Made by a program: the position numbers and the translations under genes
Part shown: positions 38,876 through 49,573 of the stretch, piece by piece
Layout: each line of letters opens with the position of its first letter
How positions within the stretch are numbered: the first letter of the stretch is position 1
From: Marsupella aquatica
Lineage: Eukaryota; Marchantiophyta
Assembly: GCA_973895155.1 (NCBI GenBank)
Contig: OZ316893.1
Span: 62,001 to 126,000 of the forward strand
DNA: 64,000 bases
Direction of reading: 5' to 3'
The notes under the pieces: model-generated
The model's input: the letters and a program-made list of their open reading frames with translations, nothing else
Databases searched by the model: none
Told to the model about the DNA's origin: nothing

Positions 38876-39196
38876 ATGTCGCACACGATCCTCTCCAGTT
38901 TGGCCGTTCGATTCTGGACGCAGTTCCTATCTATCGGGAGACACTTGGCCGACTCCTTGAAATACGCCAACCCGTGCCGATTCAAAATCGCACGCGAGTA
39001 CGAGAGAGCTATCCGCCTAGCCGGACGTCACCACTATATTCTTAACTTCGACTACCCGTCTCAGAGCGAGCTTTACCGACCAGCAGAGGTATCTGGGTAC
39101 TTCTTCGACGGAGACAAATACATCGGTTTCTGGGAGGCATTGCTGCGGCTTCCGGACGAGGTCTTCAATATCCCAGGTACGATCGACCTACAATGA
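38876..39196 (+). CDS. Small LTR-encoded frame, N-terminal part of the LTR ORF
   Basis: ATG 38876 (MSHTILSSLAVRFW) lies about 75 bases after the predicted transcription start and the frame runs 106 codons, with FDYPSQSELYRP and YIGFWEALLRLPDEVFNIPG, to a TGA. In the 3' LTR copy the Gln codon of PSQSEL is TAG. It may originally have been continuous with the frame at 39400. I do not recognise the family; proteins with a similar start are unknown to me. Confidence 0.35.
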   Translation: MSHTILSSLAVRFWTQFLSIGRHLADSLKYANPCRFKIAREYERAIRLAGRHHYILNFDYPSQSELYRPAEVSGYFFDGDKYIGFWEALLRLPDEVFNIPGTIDLQ

Positions 39197-39399
39197 CATC
39201 ACTTTGACCACATCCCTGCTCAGGTTCGGGCTATCATCAACAACGAGTCCAGCACTACTCGTTCGACAAGGACATCTGCACTCGCTTCGAAGAACTTCTA
39301 CCAGCACCTACAGAGCTTCATGGGAACCCGGCCATCAACCAACATGGCCAACTCAGCCGAGCCGAGACCGAACCCGTACCCGTACCCGTACCCGTACCC

Positions 39400-41490
39400 G
39401 TGAAACCTCAGGCTCAACCGCAGGCTCAGCTTCAGCTTCAACCTCAGCATCAGCCTAGCCAAACCCCACCACCGATCGCCCAGCCACCAGAAGTACGCTC
39501 CGTCATCAACGCTGTGGATCTTAGCGATGACGATGAGGCTACCCCACCCTTGACCAGGCGGCCCAGAGGGACAAACACTCAGGGGGCCGACACTATATCG
39601 TCCCCGCCCCCTGCTCAGACCCAAGGTGCGGCCCCGGCAGACAACATGGTGACCGTGGCCGCCCCGGGCCCATTACTAACGGCAGTGGCACTACCCAGGC
39701 CCGATCGGGAGGATGGGGAAGTGTCACCTTCCCCGAGCTAGTCACGGGGGAAGACGAGGAAGGAATCCGCCGCTGCATCCGGGTTACCATTGGCCACGGT
39801 AGCCGTAGCCAAGGTGACAATGCACCGCATGGGGGAAAACGTTCACAAAAACATCCTCCATCCCAAGCATGCGATGTACCTGAAGACTCAAGGATTTGAG
39901 CACCTCGCCTCCCTCCCCTGGAACACTTGCAGGTACTACGGGGAGGACATGACGGAGTTCGTCAGGAATTATGATGACGCACGTCAACATACTCGGCTGC
40001 GGGGAAGGAGTATGTCCCTCATGAAAGAATGGCTCAAGATGATCTTCGGGTTACCCGAAGGTGACCATCGAGTCGAATCACGGGCTCCCGGGGGCAAGGG
40101 AGCCAAGTACCAATCTTCAAGTTTTCCCTCTAAGGGAGCAGTGGACAACCGGTTCATGATGAGGACCTGCCTCATCCCCGAGATAGCAGAACGACTGGAG
40201 TTCCAGAGGTACGCCCTCCACCTGATGGAACCCCGGGGTGAGATCTCCGCTGCCCAGGTTATCCAGGTCGAGAACTATCGACCTAGGAGGTGGGCATCGT
40301 ACTTTGCCAAGAAGTTCCATGAAGAGATGGAGTGGCGAAGAAAGACGCTGTACATAGGCGAGAAGGCGTATTTCGCTAGCCACATCGAGATCATCCTCGA
40401 GTGGTACGCTCAGTTTGATCGACGAACCCTCCCCCGTATCAACGTTACAAAGCTGGTCCCAGCTCGGTGGGTTTTTCCGGCCTTGGAGCGACGACCTCAA
40501 CCCGAGGCCCGAAGTCCAGCGGACACGCAGGCTTCGCCCACCCCACCTCCACAGGTAGCGGTAGTCGTGACCGAGGAAATACTGGAAGGGTCGGTAACCG
40601 CACCCGAAGCTGCGATCCAACCGACCCGGCCAAGTACAGAAGTCGGTACCGCGGAGGCCTTAGTCGAGCCCGGGTCTCCCAAAGACCTACCGGCGGCTGA
40701 TCCGGAGAACCGGACGCTGCTGCAGGAGGACACTCCAACCCCTTCCAACACTACTTCCCCGGGGTTGGATATCACGGCCCCGGCCCCCGCACGTGTTGAC
40801 GTCTGCCCGTGCCCAACTCCGGACAGGCACAACCTGGACCATCCGGAACTCTTCGTACCGGGTACATTTTTGAATGGGCTTCTGGGGGATTTCTCCCATC
40901 AAATTGCCTGGGATACCGGGGAGTTCATGGCCCGGAAGGTAGCCTGTTTCTTCAATCAGGAGTTGGTTGCCGCAGTAAAGGCAGGTCGGGCCCAGTCAGA
41001 GGCCCTTCAGAGGATAGAGCGGTACCGGGTGGAGTCCGTGTACCTAAAGAACAAAGTTGCGGCTCAAGAGGCTGAGCTTCTACAACTACGACCCAAGGTT
41101 GCAGCCGCCGATGAGTTGTTAGCAAAGGCGCACGCTCTTACCGCCCTAGCCGAACAGGCCAAAGCGGGGAACGAGGCCGAGATTACACGACTCCGGAATC
41201 AGATTGACAGTTTGAAGAATCAAACTGTCACCTGGCAGAAAGACCTGGAGGAGGCTGAGGAATGGGCCCAGCGGGACACGGCGGAGATAGCCACGCTGCA
41301 GGCCGAGGTGGCGCGGCTCCAAACCAAGGCCGAGAAGCAGGACCAGCTGGCGGGTAAACTGACGAGCGACGCCCAGCAGCTGGAGGAGGCATGTCAAGAG
41401 GTAGCAGAGGAGACGGACGCGGCAAGGCGAGAGAACGAATCTCTGCTGGACCAGGTCCAGCTCCTCAAGGCGGACAACGACAGGCTTTGA
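39400..41490 (+). pseudogene. LTR-encoded mobile-domain-like + coiled-coil protein
   Basis: One frame runs from about 39400 to TGA 41490 with a single TAG at 39739-39741; the 3' LTR copy has CAG there, so the ancestor was open. The parts are a Gln/Pro-rich start, a basic KKRKE-like patch (seen in copy 2), and a globular part (HPKHAMYLKTQGFEHLASLPW, RLRGRSMSLMKEWLKMIFGLPEGDH, EFQRYALHLMEPRGEISAAQV). The FGLPEG segment resembles the mobile-domain core. A Pro-rich linker follows, then about 150 residues of coiled coil with VAAQEAELLQLRPKVAAADE. It lies upstream of gag within the inferred LTR. Extra ORFs upstream of gag are known in Ogre/Tat-type plant elements, but not usually inside the LTR. 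Confidence 0.55.
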
Positions 41491-42544
41491 AGGCAGCGGG
41501 ATGGCCGCTCCCATTCGGGCGGCTCTGGCAAGCGTGCCAGGCATTAGCGGCAGAGTAGGAATAGATTAGGATTAGGACTAGCTTAGTCAGGCTCTTGGGA
41601 CAGGCACCTACCTTAGGTACAGCAGCGCTGCCATGCTATCCAGCCTGCGTAGATTAGGATCTTCTAATAAGACACAGCCATTTTCCGGCCTGACTGTCAG
41701 CTTAGTTAGGACCTTAGTCAGCGAATCTTCGGACGAGAGGACACCCCGTCCCTCGGTAGAGGCAGAGGGGGGGTTTTTAGTTTCAAAGTTGGACGTCCGC
41801 GGTATGTGCGGGGAGTCCCGACCTCTGGGAATGAAAGAGTACCAAGGGGAGGGGGTAGGACTAAGCTCGCCGGGCGAGTGCGGAGCCGGGCTCCGTTGTA
41901 GTGTGCACCCTCGGCCTTGAACCTGTTCATTCCGGGGCTGTCGGGTCAACTAAGTGTACGCATATGTTCCCTTTGTAGTAAAATCCTTTCCCATGATTTC
42001 CTTCGTGTAAATTGAGATTGTATGCATGTGCGCATGTATGTGTGTGGGTTTCTCGTATATGGGTGGCAACGCCGGGCCGAACGCACTACCCGAGACGTGC
42101 ACAGGGTGCAGTCTGCTGGTAAGTGGTTGCGAGCACGGGTTGAGGACCTGTATCATCGAATCCGGATCAAAGGCGAACAACACGAAGGCTTAGAAGCCCT
42201 TAAGCCGGGGTCGATCCTGCTATCGACTAAGGCACGTTCCGGCGGTGGAACACAAATCATACCTAGGAGGTGTCCGTATTTAACAGTATGCGCACTTAGC
42301 GCTAGTTTACAAGAATTAGGTGCATTACATGCTTCCCTCCCTGCCCGAACCCTCAGATTTACGAAGGATGTGCCTATCTAAGCTGAAGCCCGAGTTAAGG
42401 CCGAAGCCGATGACGTGACATAGCCTTTGTTTTTGGCGCTAGATGGAGGGGGCACTCTACATATCGTAGAGGGGAGACATGTGCGTATTCACCTAGGCAG
42501 GATACATCAGGACGTAGTACTAACCATCGCATTTATATGAGTAA
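41491..42544. other. LTR end and gag leader of Gypsy 2
   Basis: No gene recognised. The LTR/internal junction is inferred near 42420. Confidence 0.35.
42435..42452 (+). other. Candidate primer binding site of Gypsy 2
   Basis: TGGCGCTAGATGGAGGGG starts with TGGCGC, as do many plant Gypsy sites primed by Lys or Asp tRNA, about 100 bases before the gag start. The later bases do not match a tRNA I can name. Confidence 0.3.
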
Positions 42545-45500
42545 ATGCCCGTCACTCGTTCTCAAGCAGCTTACTTGAGGAGATTGACCAGCGAATGAGA
42601 AAGTGCAACCACAACAAGTTCCGATTCTTTGGGCTCGGAGGACTCGCAATCGCCCCAACATATGAACATACCACCGGGACCTTTGGGGTCCGATTCGACC
42701 GGTCCTGCTGCGGTTCCTCCGCCACCACCGCCACCACCGCCACCTCCACCACCACCTATGGCAGCCGCTGCACCAATGGCCCGCGCTGCTCAAGCTCCTC
42801 CACAAATATCGCAACGATCGCGATTTCATTATTGACCTTTCAAAGGACGACATGGGGATGATCCGGATGAATGGTTGGATGAGTTTGAAGCCACGGCTAA
42901 AGCTAATGGGGAAGACGCCATTAAGCTAACCATCCTCCCTGGAGTGATGCGGGGAGAAGCTCATCCATGGTACAACTCGCTGCCACCCGGGACTACATGG
43001 GCGCAATTCCAAGCTGTATTGCTGCAGGAGTTTCGTGCCATTGGATCAGAACAGTGTTCTCTATTAAAGATTGGTCAGCTTCGCATAGGAAAGAAGGAGT
43101 CCCTGCGGAAGTTCATTCAGAAGTTTCAGAAACTTGCGGCCAAGATCCGGCCCAGGCCGGGAGACGCGCTCCAGCTTACATGGTTCCTTCATGGTTTGCC
43201 CACGAATATGCAGTTCTGGGTGCGCCAGAATAATCCAATTTCAATGCAGGCGGCCATAGCGTGCGCTGAAACTTACCGGGAATCCACCTATAACTCCCGG
43301 CGAAGCCAGCGAGCACGCCGCAAGAAGGGTAAGTACGAGACCTTCAATGACAGTGACTCCGAATCGGACGACGAGAGGAAGAAGAAACGCAAGAAGAAGA
43401 AGAAACATCGTTCAACCTCGTCCAGCTCGAAGACGGAATCCAGTTCGGATTCAGCTTCGAGCAGCGGATCCTCTACCTCCAGTTCATCAGGAAGTGACTC
43501 GGAAAGTGAAAGCCGGAGCAAAAAGAAGAAGAGACGAGTGAAGAAGGAGGGGAAGATCAAACCCCGGGCGCGAAGAACGATACCAGATCCAAAGGCTGCC
43601 AAAGCAGACAAGCTGAAGGAAATCACGGATCGACTCAAAGCACTATCAGTACATCTTGCGGAAAAGCCGGTGGAGAAGAAGAAGCCATCTGAGATTCGAG
43701 CCCATGCGTGGTGTTCAAAGTGCTTCCAATCTGGCCATGTGGTGCAGGAATGCCCAAGGTGGAAGAACCGAGTCCACCAAGTAGAGCTGGATGATGTTGA
43801 TAACCCGGGTCCCGAATCGGAGTCCACGGAGTATTTCTTTGAAGACCCTCCTGATTCCGTGTACCAGATTTCAACGGTAGGTCCGCGTAATTTAGCGGGT
43901 AGAACTGCATACCCCTACCCAAACAATGGCTGGAGTTTCCAGGTTATCAGTAACCCGAGCATCCCTCCTAAGCCAGGGATTTGGCGATCCCCGGTTTGTT
44001 ATAACTGTGAAAAGCCAAGACACTTTGCGAGGGAATGCACCAAACCAAGACGTCAGGGAGATGGCCGAGGCACCCCATTATGTCAAGTCTGCAAAACGGA
44101 GGCTCATTCCACGGCCAACTGTCCATTGGTAATCGCTGCTCGAACGAGCGCAGCAAGACCGGCCCAGGCTGGACCGGCCACGAGTGATGCAGTCGTCCAA
44201 ATGATTGTTGTAGAATGGCAAGATGACAACACTGAGTGGGTGAATTTGGTGGACGCAGCAGAGCACCCTGATCCATTGGATGAGGCCGAGTGCTACCGAG
44301 TGTCGACAAGGGCTGAACGGAAGGAAGAGAAGACGGAGGAGAAACGTAGGAAAAAGCAAGATACTACTCCGGTGCAGCCAGTGATAGATATACCCCCGGA
44401 AAAGGATGATGACTACCGACGGGACGACCCGAAGCTATTCTACCCCCGCATCGAAGAACTGGTAAAGAAACAGTTGGAGGCTTACGAAGCTCGGGAATAC
44501 CAGAAAGCAATCAATAAGGACATCAAAGCAGCCGAGACCGCCCGGCGCCAGGAGCAAGAAGAGCAAGAAAAGCAAGAGGAAGCCAAGCTGCAGCCGAAAG
44601 AGGATAAAAAGGAGAACTACGATATTAAGGAAGATGTGAAGAGTTGCCCGGTTACAGCGACGGTGGGGCAACTGCTGCAGAACAACCCACAGTACAGACG
44701 GCAACTAAGGGAGTTGCTCATGGTTTGCCGAAGGAGGAGACTACCCCGAGTTGGGATCGCGGACTGCAACATGATATGCGAGGACCTAGGAGCGCCGGAC
44801 ATCTCGATCAAAATTAATAATTGTACCATCAAGATGGTTCTTGTAGACGGAGCAGGAGTCAACATCATGACTGAAGAAACGTCAGTCAGGTTAGGATACC
44901 TCACGTATCAACCCACAGCCCGGGCTATCAGATTAGCAAATGGGGCAAGGGTCCTCCCATTAGGCACGCTCACACGAGTGCTCACTCTGGTGGGAGGGGT
45001 GGAGTTCTATCTCAACTTCCTAGTCATGAGGCCGGTCCGGCCCTCCTCTTACCCGGTTCTTCTAGGTAGGCCGTGGCTGTACGGTGGCCGCGTAGTCACG
45101 GATTGGGGAAAGAAGGAGCTACAGTTCGGGGAACCTACCGTACGGGTATCATGGGCAATGGACGATTATCAGGGAGAAACCCCACAAGGACCCGAGGAAT
45201 ATGATTCGAAGACCTCGGAGGAAGAGGAACTCAATATGATTGAACTCATCTCGTCCCTGTCTGAGGAAGATGTCTTCGGAGTTGAGGCAACCCGCGAAAC
45301 ACATCTCCTAAATTACCCGAGGGCTGCCATTGAGTCCACCCCAAGCACATCTACTGCCCGGGATGAGGAAACGCACAAACAACTCATCAAGACGGAGGAC
45401 ACGGCTCCAGCTAAGCAGGGAGCCGAGGCTGCTTCTACCAATGCAGAGCCTCGTGACCACGAACCAGCCCAACAACCGCCCGAGGCCGAAAACTTGAGAC

Positions 45501-47236
45501 CGAGACATAAGAAACAAGTCTCATGGGATCCGTCCATTCCGCAATTGGAGGAAGTAACTCCAATCCCGAGACCAATCCCGGTTCCACCCATGTACGGAGG
45601 AGTTCGGTTAGCTGAGCTTGATGCGAGCCTGGACCCGAGCCTGCGAAACCAGGTTGAAGTCATCAGGAAGGAGCACTACCGGAAGTACACCATTGGGATG
45701 GACAAATCTTTTAACCTGGGCCACGCTCTGACAGGGGAGGCTGAAAAATCCATCCAAGCTTTGCTCAAGGAATATGAAGATGTGTTTGCATGGAGTCATC
45801 ATGATTTAACAGGCGTCTCCCCCAAGTTGGGAGAACACACGATCGATCTGAACCTAGGAGCCCATGCGGTACGGCAGCGACAATGTCGCATGAACCCGAG
45901 GTACTCCATCTTAGTGAAGGAGGAAATTGATCGTCTCCTCGCTGCCGATATCATCTACCCGGTAATGGCCAGCGATTGGGTCTCTCCCATTGTCATTGTA
46001 CCAAAAAAGGGAGGTACAGACGGAAAACCTAAGATTCGTATTTGTCAAGACTACCGTAAGCTGAGCGACGCAACCCAAAAAGACCATTACCCATTACCAT
46101 TCACGGATATGGTTCTAGATATGGTAGCCCGAAATGAAATCTATACATTTCTTGACGGGTATTCAGGTTATAACCAAATCTGGATTCGCCTCTCGGATCA
46201 GCTCAAAACAACTTTCACTACGGAGTGGGGGACTTTCGCATTTCGGAGGATGCCTTTCGGTCTGTGTAACGCCCCGGCCATGTTTCAGCGCCTTATGATG
46301 AATATCTTCCACGATTTCCTACGGGAATTTCTGGAGATATTCATCGATGACTTTGCCATCTTCGGAACCGTTGCCATGCACCCCGAACACCTAAGACGAA
46401 CGTTGCAACGATGCCAAGATGTTAACCTCAAGCTACATCCCGCCAAATGCTTCTTCGGGGTAGAGGAGGGAGTGTTACTCGGGCATCGTGTGTCCAAACG
46501 GGGCATCGAGGTGGACCAAGAGACGGTTGCGGCCTGGATGGCAGTGGTGTTCCCCGTGGATCAAAAAGCAGTACGATCCTTCTTGGGTTGCGTAGGGTAT
46601 TACCGACGGTTCATTAAAGATTTTGCTAAAATAGCTTTGCCCTTAACAGAGATGATGAAAAAGGACGCGGTGATCAAGGAGACCCCAAGGAGACGGGTTG
46701 CTTTCGAAGAACTCCGTAAAAGACTCACCACCGCACCTATCATGGTCACTCCAGACTGGAACAAGGAGTTCCACGTGTATGTCAACGTGTCAGGGTTCTG
46801 TATCGGGTCTGTGCTTAGTCAGCTTGATACGGACGGACGCGATCACCCCATCTACTTCGCTAGCCGTCAATTATTCACAGCCGAAAAAAATTATTCCCCC
46901 ACGGATCGAGAGGCACTGGGCATAATCTACTCATGTAAGAAGTTCCGACACTATTTGCTCGGCTACAAGGTCATCTTCCACACGGATCACGATAGCCTGA
47001 AGTACATGGTCAGCAAAGCAGACGTAACGGGACGGATAGCCCGTTGGGTACTACTTCTCCAGGAATTTAACTACGAAGTTTGGGTTCGGCCAGGAAAGGC
47101 ACACCTCAATGCCGACTTCTTTTCACGGCTGGACGACGTACCAATCGATCAGCCAATTGATGATATTTTTCCGGATGAGGAGTTGTTCCACGTAGGGGAG
47201 GGGACACCAACGTGGTACGGCTCAATAATCACCTTC
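42545..47236 (+). pseudogene. Gypsy 2 gag-pol: gag, protease, RT, RNase H
   Basis: One frame from ATG 42545 (MPVTRSQAAYLRRL) has TGA stops near 42593 and 42834, then is open through pol. Gag has a poly-Pro run, DDPDEWLDEFEATAKA, an Arg/Lys/Ser tract and three CCHC zinc knuckles (CSKCFQSGHVVQEC, CYNCEKPRHFAREC, CQVCKTEAHSTANC; 43.7-44.1 kb). The protease site is VDGAGVNIM (about 44.85 kb), DGA in place of the usual D-S/T-G. RT (45.9-46.4 kb) has [24 protein letters not shown] and catalytic FIDD (about 46.34 kb). RNase H has VYVNVSGFCIGSVLSQ, with Asn (46784-46786) where the first catalytic Asp is expected, and HTDHDSLKYM. The frame is interrupted at 47237 by a MITE. Both N-terminal TGAs fit CGA-to-TGA changes. 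Confidence 0.88.
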
Positions 47237-48282
47237 CTTTTAACCCCTGGGCCCTCACTCTTACTATATCAAGTGAAACCCCCTGAGAACAGATACCCCC
47301 CGTGTACCCCTTCTTAATATTTTTGTTCACAAAAAAAATCCCCTTGTTAATGTAAAAATATTAACTTTTCCTATTAAATTTTATCCTTTTGTAAATTATA
47401 ATAGAGTTTTTCAAGGAATTAAAAATGTCCTTGAATTTTTAGAATTACAAATATCATACTGAAATAGTTAAAACTTTATCTTTCATAGGGGACTTGTATG
47501 TTATGCTCGATGTTCAAGGTACATATTTTATATAGATGAACAAAATTAGGACGAGAGAAAATTATAGTTCTTCCTATAGTTTACACATAGACCTGCAGTT
47601 TTGTCTTAGTGTTCGCAAAAGTGCCTCTGAACTTCTAGTTTCATTAGTACTATATATGTATAATCCAGGAATAATACTTCAAAGTCTGAACCAACTATAA
47701 CAAACATTGTTTGAGCGCTCGAGACCCCTCCCTCAATACACAAACACATCTGGCCTCATACATGGCTATTTGATTCAAGGGAATTCAAAAGTAATCTTGT
47801 CCGTCCATGTGGGATTGATCCATGGATCCCCATCAATCCCAGTTTCCCAACCAAGTTGGGCCCAAAGATCCTGGCCCAAAATTTACTCAACTCCCCACTT
47901 AACTCCTAAACATGCGGGTAAACATGTCTACCTTAACCCATTTGTTCCACCATAAGGGGACCAACGAAACCAAACTTGCCTTAAGACGATAATAATTAAA
48001 TATCTGATTTACTACATGGACATGTGTGCAAATGAAGTGATGACATGTGTGTCAACCATATAGTGACGCGTGTACTTGGCATTTTGGGTACCCTTGCATA
48101 AGATTTATGTGACATGTATTTGATTCTTGCCTTATTACTAATATTGTGGTGAATGTATATAGAGGGGTGTTGCCTACTTTAAAAACTGTTATAAAAATTA
48201 GTTTGCATTACATTAAAAATACCCTTGCGTTGTTCGTACGTCCTCCCTGTATTAGTAACACTAAGGGCCCAGGGCTTTTAAC
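47237..48282. mobile_element. 1,030-bp hAT-like MITE in pol, with 8-bp target duplication
   Basis: CTTTTAAC occurs on both sides (47237-47244, 48275-48282). The inserted 47245-48274 has inverted ends beginning CCCTGGGCCCT and continuing with partial pairing (TCACTCTTACTA against TAGTGTTACTAATA). It is AT rich, with no coding capacity. Removing it and one duplication restores the pol frame. An 8-bp duplication is characteristic of hAT (and P) elements; the termini do not decide further. Confidence 0.85.
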
Positions 48283-49573
48283 GGGCCGCATCCCTGACGG
48301 CATCAATCAGGAGGCCGCCGCTGTGTTTTTACGGAAAGCCGGGCCTTACGTCATGATACAGGGTCACCTACATAAGGAAGGTATTAATGGAAAGTTACGA
48401 CGCTGCTTAGAGTATAAGGAGACACTTATCGTGATGCGGGCCCTGCACGAAGAAGAAGCTGGAGGCCATTTCGCGGCGGTCACTACAGCCCGAAAGATTC
48501 TGGACTCGGGGTATTGGTGGCCTACGTTGCATCGGGATGTACAGCGCTTCATTAAGGGTTGTGACTTGTGTCAGCGAGCTGGGGCCCCGAGGCGTGCTCA
48601 TCATCACTCGCTCACATCTGTGCTTCCATTGGCACCATTCAAAAAATGGGGAATTGATTATATCGGGCCGTTTACTCCCGTTACCCGAAGGCGAAGATGC
48701 AGGTATATCCTACTAGCTATTGATTACTCCACCAAATGGGTCAAAGCTCGGGCTACGGTAAAGGACGACGCCGCAACCAGTGCCAGGTTCTTATACAAAC
48801 AGATTTTCACCCGATTTGGACCGCCCTTAGAATTGGTAACCGACCGTGGAACCCACTTCCTCAATGACACCATAGCCCAGCTTACGGAGCGTTATCTAGT
48901 CAAGCACCGCAAGACTACCCCGTATCATCCTAAGGCCAACGGGATGACAGAGAGAGCCAATGGTATCATTGGGAAAATCCTCAACAAAACGGATTGGGAT
49001 GATAAGTTGTACGCAGCGGTGTACTCGTATAATCTCGCTTACAAAACTACTACGAGTCACAGCCCGTACTTTCTCGTATTCGGCCAACATTCGTTGGTGC
49101 CCGTCGAGTTTGAAGTACACACTCCACGGGTCAGCATTCGGGATCGCTTACCCGAACCTGAAAGTTCATCAGACCGAGCTTATCAGATTGAAGCCCTAGA
49201 AGAAGCACGGCTACTAGCAGCTCGACACGCCGTGAAGAAGCAGGCAACTTTGAAGAAGCAGCACGACAAAGGACTACGGAGGGTCGACGTCGTGACAGGC
49301 GATCTAGTCCTTCTGTACGATAGTAGGTACATGCAGTTTCCAGGGAAGCTTCATACCCGTTGGTTAGGGCCCTTCCTTGTCAATCAGATCTACCGTAACG
49401 GATCTTTGGAGCTTGCGACGTATGCCGACGATTTACTCCCCACGCAAATCAGCTACGATCGTGTAAAGAAGTACCACCATCAAGATGACGACGCCGAGAG
49501 TGCTATTCACGAGGACGCTTCACAATTAAGCAGGGAGCTATGTGACGCCGCTGGTACGGCGGGTAATGAGTGA
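48283..49573 (+). pseudogene. Gypsy 2 integrase
   Basis: Continuation of pol after the MITE. A zinc-binding HHCC domain (LHEEEAGGHF ... CDLCQRAG) is followed by the catalytic core with Asp in WGIDYIGPF (about 48.65 kb), Asp in VTDRGTHFLND (about 48.84 kb) and Glu in NGMTERANG (about 48.95 kb). A C-terminal DLVLLYD...WLGPF region follows. All three catalytic acids are present. No chromodomain is seen. The stop codon lies at 49571-49573, inside the 3' LTR (from 49541). Integrase would insert the cDNA into host chromatin, but this copy is separated from its N-terminal polyprotein by the MITE. Confidence 0.9.

Larger units (their letters stand above)
38409..42420 (+). repeat. 5' LTR of Gypsy 2 (right end inferred)
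   Basis: The left end is firm. The right end is placed at a CA near 42420 because GACGTGACA there nearly mirrors the TGTGACG start and because a TGGCGC primer-site-like sequence follows at 42435. The minimum shown by the second copy is 38409-40804. It contains a TATA box and two open frames. Confidence 0.5.

Noticed and set aside
38409-40804. LTR ending exactly at 40804/51935
   Set aside because: No terminal CA, no adjoining primer site, no flanking duplication, and the ORF continues smoothly past 40804 in the 5' copy.
43288-43827. Minus-strand 179-codon frame rich in Ser, Phe and Leu
   Set aside because: Shadow of the Lys/Ser/Glu-rich tract of Gypsy 2 gag.
48146-48282. Integrase ORF starting at 48146
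   Set aside because: The first 46 codons are MITE sequence that happens to be open; the true integrase coding resumes after the duplication at 48282.
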